Shown: positions 45,159 to 53,605, numbered from the stretch's first letter. The stretch: 64,000 nt of DNA from Aliiglaciecola sp. 3_MG-2023 (GCF_030548205.1 NZ_JAUORV010000003.1:285004-349003); one strand, 5' to 3'. Notes: generated by a model not told the origin, from the letters alone. Numbers and translations: made by a program.

Positions 45159-45247
45159 TTTTAACGCACTAGGGCGCTAGACTGAGTCGCGGCAAATCAG
45201 ACAGAGGCGAAGGGCTCTGGAATAAAAGTCCTTCCCCCTTGTTAAGT
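45159..45247 (-). repeat. Candidate leftmost attC site
   Basis: It ends in GTTAAGT, a perfect GTTRRRY core, directly after the stop of the Cass2-like gene. The other arm (TTTTAAC) is imperfect. It may mark the old end of the array. Confidence 0.4.
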
Positions 45248-45249
45248 CA

Positions 45250-45696
45250 TTATTTCACCGCAATATGAACTTCAATTTCATTACCATTTGGGTAGAATTC
45301 GAAGTCCGTCGTGAATAACCTTTGATGCTCAGCATGTCCATTGGAAAAGTATTCCCAAACTTCTGTCCAAGCATCTATTGCGATTTGAGGCATTTCTCCT
45401 TTGTGACTAAACACCAAATATTTTGCTTTTGGAATAATGATTTGTTCAATGTCAGGGTTAGACGGAATTGACTGACCATCAAAACCAGCTAGGACAGTAA
45501 ACATTCCGTTATGGTCTGACTCGTAGTTGTAATAAACCCCATATACTCGCTCGCCATTTTTATAATCAACAGGAATAGTTGCATCAAATGAACTCCATAA
45601 AGCGGGAATTTTCCCATTAGGGCTCATTTCAACTGCATTATTGGTTCTGGTAGAAATCCCATTAATCATTTTTTCTGAAGCAATCCTTAGTTCCAT
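45250..45696 (-). CDS. Cass2-like integron effector-binding protein (GyrI-like domain)
   Basis: The 148-aa protein matches the AraC effector-binding/GyrI-like fold without a DNA-binding part: GISTRTNNAVEM, GKIPALWSSF, VYGVYYNYESDHNGMFTVLAG and FSHKGEMPQIAIDAWTEVW. This matches the integron-borne Cass2 family (Pfam PF14526), described from a Vibrio cholerae cassette that binds cationic drugs. AGAGGA precedes the start. It is the leftmost cassette. Confidence 0.85.
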   Translation of the reverse strand: MELRIASEKMINGISTRTNNAVEMSPNGKIPALWSSFDATIPVDYKNGERVYGVYYNYESDHNGMFTVLAGFDGQSIPSNPDIEQIIIPKAKYLVFSHKGEMPQIAIDAWTEVWEYFSNGHAEHQRLFTTDFEFYPNGNEIEVHIAVK

Positions 45697-45710
45697 TAAA
45701 ATCCTCTTTG

Positions 45711-45814
45711 AGTTATATAAAGTTTCAAATAAACAGCAAAAACTTGCAGGCTAAACCTGGCGAAGAATAAACCTCAATCAACGAGTATACATCCGCGATA
45801 TAGGTTTGTTATTG
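45711..45814 (-). repeat. attC site (degenerate)
   Basis: It has the array's typical body (GTTTCAAATAA, CTTGCAGGCTAAACCTGGCG) and ends GTTTGTTATTGC, close to GTTRRRY. Confidence 0.6.
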
Positions 45815-46015
45815 CCCTACTCCGCTTCACTATCGTGGTCTTGCTGCCACACACACTGTTGGCGTAAATATACGATAAAATTACTGCCTTAGACTAAACT
45901 AAGCTGCCAGAAAACTGCAAGTATTGTTCAAGGTTAGGGTGAACTGATTTGATAGAAATGGTATAGCAGAAATGTCGCAAAAATCCATCTTAGCAGTAAT
46001 CTGGAATGCCCATCC
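45808..46015 (-). repeat. Repeated ORF-less cassette, copy A (truncated)
   Basis: The first 170 bp match copies B (47.8 kb) and C (58.2 kb), including the CCAGAAAACTGCAA block and a GTGG...CCAC hairpin near the left. The part matching the start of the putative ancestral frame is lost or rearranged, and a TAG interrupts the conserved SFLAxW codons. No intact gene. Confidence 0.7.
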
Positions 46016-46017
46016 GC

Positions 46018-46095
46018 TGCCCTTAACAACCAGCACAGACCCCAGGCAATACCGCGAGCGCGGCTAAACCAGTCTGCAGTTTAGGTCTGTTAGGA
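46018..46095 (-). repeat. Candidate attC site
   Basis: CCCTTAAC and GTCTGTTAGGA frame a hairpin-rich 78-bp stretch between cassette copy A and a REP-like element. Confidence 0.4.
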
Positions 46096-46122
46096 TGAAA
46101 TACAATAAATAGAAACATAAAA

Positions 46123-46159
46123 GGGGTCAGTGTCAAATTCAGGAATTTACTCTGCCCCC
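46123..46159. repeat. REP-like hairpin
   Basis: An imperfect inverted repeat opens GGGGTCAGTGTCAAATTC and closes GAATTTACTCTGCCCC. It is the same type as the element at 53618-53668 and resembles sites moved by REP-associated transposases. Confidence 0.6.
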
Positions 46160-46178
46160 TTTAAAACTTTAATAATTT

Positions 46179-46631
46179 TTACTTGGCTATCGCTGCCTTT
46201 GACAATTTACTTAACACGCCTGAGATTTTACTAATGACTTCATCACAGCCTTTTATTTTGTGGCGCTCCATCAAATAACTTGGGTTATTGTACGATAACC
46301 AAACTTTATTATTTGCGTCCTCACTCACCATTACCTTCTGAGGTAAATCAATAGCGACATCTTGCGCACAATGCATTAAGGGCGTTCCAACTTTAGGATT
46401 ACCAAAAATGATAACTTCTGTTGGTCGTAATTCGAGATCCACGCCGTTTGCATTTTTTTGATGGTCAACCCTTGCAAACAAGGTTACCCCTTTGCTTTTT
46501 GCTATATTTTCAAAGCGGTCAGCCGTTTCTTTTACCGAGTAATGACTTTCATATTTAACTAAACCATCAGAAGCAGTTGCAAAAAATGATGCCGAAAATA
46601 GGATGATACTTAATGATATTAGTTTTTTCAT
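46179..46631 (-). CDS. DUF302 secreted protein
   Basis: The protein has a signal peptide (MKKLISLSIILF, about 20 residues) and a DUF302 domain (YSVKETADRFENIAKSKGVTLFAR, then LRPTEVIIFGNPKVGTPLM). The role of the domain is unknown. The start at 46631 follows AGAGGT; an ATG 10 codons earlier is less likely. Confidence 0.85.
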   Translation of the reverse strand: MKKLISLSIILFSASFFATASDGLVKYESHYSVKETADRFENIAKSKGVTLFARVDHQKNANGVDLELRPTEVIIFGNPKVGTPLMHCAQDVAIDLPQKVMVSEDANNKVWLSYNNPSYLMERHKIKGCDEVISKISGVLSKLSKAAIAK

Positions 46632-46843
46632 TTCGATACCTCTACGAGTTAACTCATTCAATTACGTATTAAGTCTATAAAGGCAACAATCTAACAGTTG
46701 TTGACCCACGAGCATAGACTGATGAGGAGATATACACTAAAACTGGGGAAGATCATTGTCTTGCATACTTGGTTTGTGACCTGTTACTTACGGGCTATTG
46801 TTTCTTTTTACCTAGATTATTGTTAAAGACAGGCAGACAAAAC

Positions 46844-47185
46844 CTATAAACCTGTATTAAAAAACCCAAACGATGCAGATATAACAACATAGAGGCCACA
46901 AAAAACGATTATCGCCCAATTAAAATACATAATCGCCTGCCAGCCGATAGATTGAAATCTAAAATATTCTCTGTTCTTTTTTGTAAGCAATATTAAAGAC
47001 GTTGGAATTACGGTAACAGCATAGATCATAAAAGCGAATACAGTTGTACCTACAACTCCCATAAAAGAAGCGGCACCTGAGTAAAGTGGCGTCTCTGGCG
47101 TTAAATCTTGTAAAAAGTATTCACCAGTAGCGATGACAACGACAGGAAATAAAAGTCCAAGAAACTGAAAGCACTTAACTAACAT
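46844..47185 (-). CDS. Small membrane protein, integron cassette
   Basis: The 113-aa protein has three predicted transmembrane helices (about residues 5-20, 40-68 and 83-106). No family is recognised. GAGGG precedes the ATG. Confidence 0.6.
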   Translation of the reverse strand: MLVKCFQFLGLLFPVVVIATGEYFLQDLTPETPLYSGAASFMGVVGTTVFAFMIYAVTVIPTSLILLTKKNREYFRFQSIGWQAIMYFNWAIIVFCGLYVVISASFGFFNTGL

Positions 47186-47202
47186 GCGAATCCCTCACTT
47201 TA

Positions 47203-47300
47203 CCCTAACTGACTCAAATATACGGCGATAACGGCGAAGCCGCCGCATGTTCGTGTGCCAGTGACCCTAGGGAACGAATTTAACGCCTTATTATTCATCG
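47203..47300 (-). repeat. Degenerate attC site
   Basis: It has a CCCTAAC arm and a GGCGAAGCCGCC centre, but no GTTRRRY core on the other side. It is probably inactive. Confidence 0.4.
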
Positions 47301-47302
47301 GA

Positions 47303-47716
47303 TCACTTAAGACCACAAAACTTTTTAAACAGTGCAACCGGAGTAATTTTGGGTTGAGTGCCCAAAAAGTCGATCCCAGTAAAAGCTTTGTCTTGTAGAG
47401 AACCTGATTGCGGCAAAACAACGGTGACTTTATCCCCGCTATTATCCGTGTAAATACTGGACCAATATTCGGCGTTTCTAGATATTGCCAGTTCACTATA
47501 GACACACATCAACCAACGGGATGCTTGAGCCGAGCGTTCTTGAAACTTAGGAATGTTTAAAATTGAAACGCCTTCTCTTTGTTCCACTTCCGTTACAACG
47601 TAGTCAAACGCGGTAATCCCCCTGTCCTTCGATGATACTGAAAAAACCTCTTTCGATATCGCAGTTGTTGCAGAGATTGAAAAGAATATAAGGGTGGTTA
47701 ATAAAGTCTTATTCAT
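47303..47716 (-). CDS. Secreted hypothetical cassette protein
   Basis: The 137-aa protein has a signal peptide (about residues 1-21, ending TAISK). The mature part has one pair of Cys, one of them near the C-terminal FKKFCGLK. No family is recognised. GAAGGAAC precedes the start. Confidence 0.6.
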   Translation of the reverse strand: MNKTLLTTLIFFSISATTAISKEVFSVSSKDRGITAFDYVVTEVEQREGVSILNIPKFQERSAQASRWLMCVYSELAISRNAEYWSSIYTDNSGDKVTVVLPQSGSLQDKAFTGIDFLGTQPKITPVALFKKFCGLK

Positions 47717-47740
47717 TTAATAGTTCCTTCTAGATGTATA

Positions 47741-47835
47741 AAGCCCAGATTAAACTGCATAAATTTGCTGACTATACTTGGTAATGAAAAAACCACCGAC
47801 CAAACGTTGGTGCCAGCAACATAGGTTTGTTATTG
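47741..47835 (-). repeat. attC site
   Basis: It ends in GTTTGTTATTGC and shares the TTGCTGACTATACTTGG body with other sites in the array. Confidence 0.6.
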
Positions 47836-48122
47836 CTCTACTCTAGTACTCTTCACTATCGTGGCTTTGCCGCCACAAGCAAATAACACCACAACATGGG
47901 TGAAATTATTACCCAAGACTAAACCAAACCGCCAGAAAACTGCAACTATTGATCAACATTACTGTGAACTGGTTTTAATAAAACTAGTTTGGGTGAACAT
48001 AATTGCAAGTTGAATAAATCGCAGACAAAATGCGGATAAAAGCAGTAGTTTATTCGGAATAAACACCAGAAAACGCCACCTTTTCACTAAACAATTATCT
48101 GATGAGGCTTATCCGCTATAAC
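47830..48122 (-). repeat. Repeated ORF-less cassette, copy B
   Basis: This complete cassette between two attC sites has no usable gene. On the minus strand from TTG 48094 to TAA 47909 (exactly 62 codons) it aligns to copy C with a shared ending (SCSFLAVWFSLG), but it is stopped by internal TAA, TAG and TAA codons. A hairpin GTGGC...GCCAC lies near the left end. It could be a pseudogene, a promoter cassette or an RNA. Confidence 0.75.
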
Positions 48123-48232
48123 GCTCTACATAGTTGCAAAAATACCTAAACTACAATACCGAGCGAAGCGCCGAAAGCATGCGTATTTTGTCCCAGGTCC
48201 CAGGTCCCAGCGAGTTTATGCCATTGTTAGGC
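48116..48232 (-). repeat. attC site
   Basis: It begins TATAACGC and ends with perfect core GTTAGGC (48226-48232), which also contains the stop codon of the methyltransferase gene. The triplet CAGGTCC is duplicated inside. Confidence 0.8.
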
Positions 48233-48829
48233 ACCTTTTTGCGCGACCACGTATAAATGTTTGTTAGGGAAGTCATCATTTTCCAGGTGTCGACATACGC
48301 AGTTGTGACGTTCCAACAACTTCAAAATTGCAGGTATGCCAAGCGCTGCATGATATAACTCTTGACCCAGAAATGGATTGCTTCCATCCCCCTTCTCATC
48401 AACCGCACCACTGGTAAATATAATCACACCATTCACTTCCAGATGTTCAAGAAGCTTACTAATTACCTTTGTTTGGCTTTCTAACGGAACATGCCAGATA
48501 CTATCCCATGCGGTTATGAATGCGTATTTATCACACGGACGCCAGTTGCAAATATCTGCATGATGGAATTTTAGGTCGGGATGTCTTATTTTAGCAAGCC
48601 TTAGCATCTCGGCTGAAAGATCTAGCCCCTCAACATCATATCCATGCTTTAACAGTAAATCGATTATACGACCGCTACTACCACAGCCTATATCAATAGC
48701 CTTTCCCGCTTTTGGGGCAAAGTTAAGCGCTCTTTGGTGCTGAGAAATACCATTTTCTCTATTAAAGCGATCGCTGTTCCAATGCTCTGCAATTTTGTCA
48801 TAATTCGATGCTTGCTGTTTGGGATCCAT
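48227..48829 (-). CDS. SAM-dependent methyltransferase, cassette-borne
   Basis: The 200-aa class I methyltransferase has motif I KAIDIGCGSSGRIIDLL, the acidic motif VEGLDLSAEM and the post-II segment HADICNW. The stop codon TAA is part of the attC core. The substrate is unknown. Confidence 0.85.
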   Translation of the reverse strand: MDPKQQASNYDKIAEHWNSDRFNRENGISQHQRALNFAPKAGKAIDIGCGSSGRIIDLLLKHGYDVEGLDLSAEMLRLAKIRHPDLKFHHADICNWRPCDKYAFITAWDSIWHVPLESQTKVISKLLEHLEVNGVIIFTSGAVDEKGDGSNPFLGQELYHAALGIPAILKLLERHNCVCRHLENDDFPNKHLYVVAQKGA

Positions 48830-49082
48830 AGTTAGTGCCTATTCATACTAATAACACCTTTAATAAACTGCTTGGCAGCGCTTTTGCACCAAATCCGTAT
48901 GGTTTTAATTTTAAACCGCAACTAAGTCACCAAAGCTTTGTAAGGCTCTACATTTAAAACCGATTTACCCATAAAACAAAAGCGTTTTGCAGGCTTTTTT
49001 TTCATTAAGTAAATAATTTTGAAATAAATAACAAATAAAGCCTATCTAGTAATCTTCTAAACACAATTGAATCGAGCTAAAA
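48830..49082. other. Spacer before the reversed cassette gene
   Basis: No gene or clear attC is seen in this 250-bp AT-rich stretch. It may hold the promoter of the plus-strand gene at 49083. Confidence 0.45.
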
Positions 49083-49559
49083 ATGAACCTTAATACTTTA
49101 ATCACCACATTTTTTATTGGAATTTTTGCAAGTATTGCATTTATTTTAATCCAACCTTTATTTGGGATGCTTACCTTAACGTCTAGACATGCAACTGCTT
49201 ATATGGAAATAGGTAATTATAGTGCAATTATTGCGATGACTTTATCCTGGCTTGTACATATAGGTGTTTCAGTATTTTATACTTTTATTTCACTCTCAAT
49301 TTACAATATCAATCATTCTATTTTGGTTAGTTTTTTACAAATAATCGTTTTAGGCTGGGTAACTACACTCATCGCAACGCCAGCAAATGAGTGGGTCGTA
49401 AAATTTATAACTACCGGTCAACTCACGACAATATCCTCTTTGTCTGATTTAAACACGCAAGTTGGTCCAAAACTGTGGTTACATATTTTATTTTTTGCAT
49501 TAGTGATCGTAGGAATTTCGTTTACTAGGTTTATAAACGACCGCAATAATGAAAAGTAA
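49083..49559 (+). CDS. Membrane protein on the strand opposite to the array
   Basis: The 158-aa protein has four predicted transmembrane helices (about residues 5-30, 45-70, 80-100 and 130-150). No family is recognised. It is one of the few plus-strand genes inside the array and must use its own promoter. Confidence 0.65.
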   Translation: MNLNTLITTFFIGIFASIAFILIQPLFGMLTLTSRHATAYMEIGNYSAIIAMTLSWLVHIGVSVFYTFISLSIYNINHSILVSFLQIIVLGWVTTLIATPANEWVVKFITTGQLTTISSLSDLNTQVGPKLWLHILFFALVIVGISFTRFINDRNNEK

Positions 49560-49715
49560 AACCGCTATATGCTGGTTAAATCTGATGTCTCCCCCCCAAG
49601 GAAGGGGCTAAAGTACAAAACGAAATGACGGGAGCCCTCGTGGTAGCGTTACAGCAAGCAACACGAGGTACGGGCGTCCGGCACCGACGTTGGGAACGGC
49701 TGCAATTTGTTATAC
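49560..49715 (-). repeat. attC-like site with unclear left arm
   Basis: It ends ATTTGTTATAC next to the cupin stop codon. The body CGAGGTACGGGCGTCCGGCA is attC-like, but the left RYYYAAC arm is not identified. Confidence 0.4.
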
Positions 49716-50192
49716 TTTTTTGCCTGCATTGGGCTCGCCAATATTGTCAATATCGACAATATTCCACGGCATATTTTTCTGACGATAAATACGTTTCATT
49801 AATTTTGGATAATCCCCCACATCATGATCAAGGCGCTGTCCAACTACAATGCACTTTAATACTGAATCACCGGTATTTCTGAGGGCATGAGCTTCTCCGC
49901 CAGCTCGATAACCTAAAAAATCTCCCGCTTTCACTGAATATATTTTCGATCCTACCTGAGCTTCGGCCGCACCTTCGAGGATATAGACGCACTCATCTTC
50001 ATGATAGTGCTTATGGAACTCTGTCGATTCATGACCGGGCTGAATTTCAATGATATGAAAGCCAAATCCAGTTAAACCGGTGAGATCTCCAAGGGATTTA
50101 TTAATCCGCTTCGCGTTTTCGTTCAGAAAATGAGTTTTAGATATACCTTCAAATTTCTCAATTTCTTCTTTGGTGATTAGGTATTTATCCAT
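49710..50192 (-). CDS. Cupin domain protein
   Basis: The protein of about 160 residues has cupin motif 1 (HKHYHEDECVYILEG, metal-binding His and Glu) and motif 2 (GEAHALRNTG). The start at 50192 (MDKYLITKEE) follows GGAGAG. It may bind a metal and a small ligand; function is unknown. Confidence 0.82.
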   Translation of the reverse strand: MDKYLITKEEIEKFEGISKTHFLNENAKRINKSLGDLTGLTGFGFHIIEIQPGHESTEFHKHYHEDECVYILEGAAEAQVGSKIYSVKAGDFLGYRAGGEAHALRNTGDSVLKCIVVGQRLDHDVGDYPKLMKRIYRQKNMPWNIVDIDNIGEPNAGKKV

Positions 50193-50206
50193 AAATCTCT
50201 CCAGAG

Positions 50207-50319
50207 GCATAACGCCGTAATGTAGGTATTTGGCGGTGTTAGCCTAGCGTAAAACACAACAAAATACCGAAAAGGCGATCCAGCCCGCGGGCAGATGAGG
50301 TTGGCACCCCCTGTTATAT
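50207..50319 (-). repeat. attC site
   Basis: GCATAAC and GTTATAT close a 113-bp site whose arms share TATTTGGCG/CGCC-type pairing. It separates the cupin and zinc-ribbon cassettes. Confidence 0.65.
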
Positions 50320-50784
50320 CTTCGACTTAAGCTCACTAATAGCCACCAGTATTTGAGCCCTGTTTTTGGCAGATTTGAGCCATTTAGGCAACCTACTCGC
50401 AAGGGATGAATTACTCCAACCCCACTCTTCATGCGGCTTGCGCTCTCTCAGAGTAGCTCCAACATATGATTCGAGAAATTCGAGGTGTTTAAGATTAAAT
50501 GCCCAGAGAGAATGCCCTACGCATCCAGTTTGCAGCCAAAGCTCAAAACCAAAATAACCATCGGTTGGATTTTCGCTATGCCAGTAAAAAGAGCGTTGGT
50601 TTGTAGATTTCGAAACAGTGTAACCACAGGTAAAGCAGGCACACCTAACTTGGTCTTCTCCGTGCGGGACGACTGACGACTTACTTTTACACTTCGGACA
50701 AACAACAAGCACAGGATCGTCTAGCGAAGGCTTGCTAATCGTAAAGCGGTGCTCTCTATTTTCTTTAAACCGATTTTCGCTCAT
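50314..50784 (-). CDS. Zinc-ribbon cassette protein
   Basis: The protein of about 156 residues has an N-terminal zinc ribbon (CPKCKSKS, then CACFTCGY) and a C-terminal helical domain with many Trp. Similar zinc-ribbon proteins of unknown function are common in gammaproteobacterial cassettes. The ATG at 50784 is preferred over a TTG at 50802. Confidence 0.75.
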   Translation of the reverse strand: MSENRFKENREHRFTISKPSLDDPVLVVCPKCKSKSSVVPHGEDQVRCACFTCGYTVSKSTNQRSFYWHSENPTDGYFGFELWLQTGCVGHSLWAFNLKHLEFLESYVGATLRERKPHEEWGWSNSSLASRLPKWLKSAKNRAQILVAISELKSKI

Positions 50785-50794
50785 GACTGATAGG

Positions 50795-50859
50795 GATGAC
50801 AAGCAATTAAGCAGCGCTGCCTGCTCTTGGCAGTGTTCCCTTGAATTGCTTTGTTAGAT
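50795..50859 (-). repeat. Short attC site
   Basis: AAGCAATT and AATTGCTT arms surround a short loop; the site ends with the perfect core GTTAGAT (50853-50859). Confidence 0.65.
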
Positions 50860-50866
50860 GCCCACT

Positions 50867-51256
50867 CTAAAGATGAGCAATACATTTAATTTCAATTTTG
50901 AGTTCAGGCTGAACAAGTGCCGCTACTTGCACAACTGTTTGACTAACTTCGGGCATACCGCCATATGCTGATTCCCTTTGTCCATAAACAGTTTCAACGT
51001 TTCCCATCAATTCATCCATATTAGTAACAAAGAAGGTTTCATCAACAATATTGCTCATATCCGCCCCAAACTGTGATAAAACATCCTTCATATTTGAATA
51101 AGCGATAGCTGTTTGTTCGGCAATGTCTAATGGAACAGAACCGTTACTATCTATCCCAACTTGTCCTGCCATATAAAGAATATTTCCAACTCTAGTACCT
51201 TGTGCAATAAAATCCTTGAACGGGCCACTTCGATAAGTTTTCTTTTCAATTGCCAT
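50867..51256 (-). CDS. RidA/YjgF family protein
   Basis: The protein of about 129 residues has the RidA pattern NILYMAGQVGID and a C-terminal ELKIEIKCIAHL, with LVQPELKIEI replacing the usual RVEIEAIA ending. RidA hydrolyses reactive enamines; the canonical substrate-binding Arg before the last strand is not seen (PELKIEIKC), so it may have another role. The start at 51256 follows AGGAAC. Confidence 0.82.
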   Translation of the reverse strand: MAIEKKTYRSGPFKDFIAQGTRVGNILYMAGQVGIDSNGSVPLDIAEQTAIAYSNMKDVLSQFGADMSNIVDETFFVTNMDELMGNVETVYGQRESAYGGMPEVSQTVVQVAALVQPELKIEIKCIAHL

Positions 51257-51283
51257 TTTGAATGTTCCTCTTAGTTTATGGGC

Positions 51284-51383
51284 AGCTAACGCCCCGTATT
51301 TACTGCACAAACTTGTAGGCTAAACTTGTCGAAGAATAAGCCTCAGCCAGTGAGTTGGTGTCCGCAACATTTGTTTGTTAGTT
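51284..51383 (-). repeat. attC site
   Basis: GCTAACG and GTTTGTTAG bound the standard body (ACTTGTAGGCTAAACTTGTCG). It separates RidA from the toxin-antitoxin cassette. Confidence 0.8.
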
Positions 51384-51410
51384 GGTAATCCGCTCAATCC
51401 GATAATTAGG

Positions 51411-51673
51411 TTATTGATGATTACATGAAACAGCTATTATTTGAATAGTCTCAGGCCTAACTTGATAGACGATTGAATAAGGAAAACGATTGAGTAAGCA
51501 CCGATGAGTAAATTTACTAAGTTTCTGCCACGCCTTAGGATTGATTTTGACGCGATGCAAGGTTGATTCAAACTACTCACTCACCTTTTCCCTAACCCCA
51601 GATAGATATCCTCGTAAAATTTAAAAGCATCGTCTAATTCGAGCTCTGCAATATCTAAAATTTCAGTCTTCAT
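51411..51673 (-). pseudogene. ParE/RelE-type toxin, frameshifted
   Basis: The ATG at 51673 overlaps the antitoxin stop (ATGA). The frame reads MKTEILDIAELELDDAFKFY...LGLGKR and then stops (TGA) after 30 codons. The rest of a ParE-like toxin continues in another frame after a second stop: LHRVKINPKAWQKL, then RCLLNRFPYSIVYQVRPE, ending at 51413-51411. One frameshift and one stop have killed the toxin. Confidence 0.85.
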
Positions 51674-51885
51674 TTATATTTTTTTAAGACCTCTGAAACT
51701 GGTTTTGAGTAAGCGTTATTCTTCTCGTATGCCTGTACTCGGCGATCAGATTCTTCAGACCACATTGCATTTATTTCTTCATTAGGCGCATCCAAGCTCT
51801 CTAAAAGCCTTTCAACCAAAGCGACGCGTTCGTTAGTGGATAGCGCGAGTGCATCATCAAAGACATCTTTATCAATATAGGACAT
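51670..51885 (-). CDS. Addiction-module antitoxin (putative unstable antitoxin family)
   Basis: The 71-aa protein matches the TIGR02574/PF09720 antitoxin family: LALSTNERVALVERLLESLD, then AMWSEESDRRVQAYE. Its AGGAGA site is good. It overlaps the toxin start by 4 nt. The partner toxin is broken, so the antitoxin is left alone; it may still regulate its promoter or neutralise a related toxin. Confidence 0.85.
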   Translation of the reverse strand: MSYIDKDVFDDALALSTNERVALVERLLESLDAPNEEINAMWSEESDRRVQAYEKNNAYSKPVSEVLKKYK

Positions 51886-51944
51886 ATTTATCTCCTATTT
51901 CTGTTAAGACAATAGCATTGAAAAAAGGAAATTTGTATTCAGAA

Positions 51945-52048
51945 AACTAACAACGCCCGCCTAGCAGGCGAAAGAGGCTTGGCTAAAATTAGGAACGAAG
52001 TGACGCAAGCCAAGCTTTTTGCGCTCTTTGTTAAAGCGCATGTTATGT
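51945..52048 (-). repeat. attC site
   Basis: It runs from ACTAAC to GTTATGT, whose TTA is the CPBP stop codon; the body includes GGCTTGGCTAAAATTAGG and AAGCCAAGC arms. Confidence 0.75.
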
Positions 52049-52891
52049 TCTGACAACCTTAAATTCAGCATTACCTTTTCTTAAAAAATATAAAGCCACA
52101 CAAGTTGCTACAATTGCTATGACAGCTCCAAACTCATCCATATACCAAGCAGAGTTTGTGTTTGTTATTGTAATAGGTGTGAATAACTTTTGGATAAATA
52201 TATTCGAACTAGCATGATAAATAACCGCAGGCCAAAGGCTATTAGTTTTGATACGAAAGTAAGCCATAATTACCCCTGTAGCCGTTATAAAAACTGAGAA
52301 CACAAACAGCTGATAATATAATGGAGTTACGTCATTACCATATAACCCTAAAATAATTAGAGGCCAGTGAAATAATGCCCAAATAAATCCACTTACTACT
52401 CCAACACCAGTAAAAGACATCGTTTTAGCAAGTTCTGGTACCAGAAAGCCACGCCAACCAATCTCCTCACCTAAAATAGACGGTAATGAAACAATAAAAC
52501 TAATAGTCGCGATCAATCCGCAATGAAAAAGAAATATAGCAAGATCATTCCAATGACCTAAGTTATAGCTTTCTTTTTGCTTGGACAGAAATTCAACATC
52601 ATAAAATTCACCCAAGCCACACGACCATATAATTAAATAGGAAATAAGCGCAATAATAAATGGCAAAAGATAGCTTGTACGTTGATGTTTCCACTCAACC
52701 CATTGCCAACCTAAGCTCGATAAATTTCGTTTTCTTAGAAGGCAAGTAACCAATGTAGCAGCGCCAACTGACAACATTAGTGGTGTCGCTTGACCCATTC
52801 GATAAATTAACCAAAACCCTAAAAGATAAAAAGCTACAACCAAAATCAAAAAAGTCGCTAGGGTTAAAATAGTGTCTTTGGAATTTTTCAA
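52043..52891 (-). CDS. CPBP family intramembrane metalloprotease
   Basis: The 282-aa protein has about seven to eight transmembrane helices and the Abi/CPBP motif EEIGWRGFLV, with later FHWPL and YHASSN His residues. Family members include type II CAAX protease and bacteriocin self-immunity proteins. The start appears to be TTG at 52891. The role here is unknown. Confidence 0.85.
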   Translation of the reverse strand: MKNSKDTILTLATFLILVVAFYLLGFWLIYRMGQATPLMLSVGAATLVTCLLRKRNLSSLGWQWVEWKHQRTSYLLPFIIALISYLIIWSCGLGEFYDVEFLSKQKESYNLGHWNDLAIFLFHCGLIATISFIVSLPSILGEEIGWRGFLVPELAKTMSFTGVGVVSGFIWALFHWPLIILGLYGNDVTPLYYQLFVFSVFITATGVIMAYFRIKTNSLWPAVIYHASSNIFIQKLFTPITITNTNSAWYMDEFGAVIAIVATCVALYFLRKGNAEFKVVRT

Positions 52892-52918
52892 TAGAACCTC
52901 TGACTGACTAAATGAAGA

Positions 52919-53000
52919 ACATAACGCTCTGCTAACCAGAAAAACAGTCGCTGTTGATTAATGTGCGCCGTTTGCAGATTAAATGACAACACTGTTTTTT
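52919..53000 (-). repeat. Degenerate attC site
   Basis: It starts ACATAACGCTCTGCTAAC; the other arm has only GTTTTTTATCC in place of the core. Low confidence. Confidence 0.4.
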
Positions 53001-53005
53001 ATCCT

Positions 53006-53374
53006 TTATTCACTACCCATGATCTGTTTATTTAGCTTTTCGAACTCTGACATTAGCTTGTCGCAAGCAACTTTTTCTGCCTGACAAAGCGCCGTCATAT
53101 GGATATAGATTTTATTGTCTCTTTCTACCACCTTTCGTTTAACCGCTGTTGGATGAGCTGGGTGAATGTCTGGAGTAAACGACCATAAAACCATGCTAGT
53201 GTCTTGTGAGTCCTCAATGATTGTCCAGCCGCCTTGCACTGAGGTTTTGGTACCGTCTTTTTGCTTCAATTGCTCAATAGCATCTGCAACGGTGTCATAA
53301 CCTATACCTTCAGCTTTTAAGGTTTGGCTCAGACAACACAATGAAAGAGCGATTAAAAAGTACTTTGATTTCAA
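53006..53374 (-). CDS. Secreted hypothetical cassette protein
   Basis: The protein of about 122 residues has a signal peptide (LKSKYFLIALSLCCLSQTLKA). A TTG start at 53374 is preferred because AAGGA lies 6 nt upstream; the ATG at 53401 would put that site inside the gene. The mature part has two Cys spaced by six residues. No family is recognised. Confidence 0.6.
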   Translation of the reverse strand: MKSKYFLIALSLCCLSQTLKAEGIGYDTVADAIEQLKQKDGTKTSVQGGWTIIEDSQDTSMVLWSFTPDIHPAHPTAVKRKVVERDNKIYIHMTALCQAEKVACDKLMSEFEKLNKQIMGSE

Positions 53375-53518
53375 ATTACATTCCTTGGTATATAGACACA
53401 ATGACTCCCTTTGCTAACGCTAGCCTGCGCATTTTCGTGGATTAGTTAAAAAATCCATCGGAGCGCCGGCCGGAACCATAATTAGTTTATTCAATACTCA
53501 ATCAATTTGGAGACTAAC

Positions 53519-53605
53519 ATGAACAAACATAGCATAATTTTTTTAGGATTAGATACCCACAAAGAATTTCATGAAGTGGCTTATTATGAAGATCAGCTAG
53601 GCTGA
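53519..53605 (+). pseudogene. IS110-family transposase N-terminal fragment
   Basis: The frame reads MNKHSIIFLGLDTHKEFHEV and stops after 28 codons. GLDTHKEF is the first acidic DEDD-motif region of IS110/IS1111 transposases. The rest of the element is missing. Confidence 0.75.

Noticed and set aside
47200..47505. Second frame over the attC and hypothetical gene at 47.3 kb
   Set aside because: It overlaps the better-supported signal-peptide protein in another frame and has no start signal.
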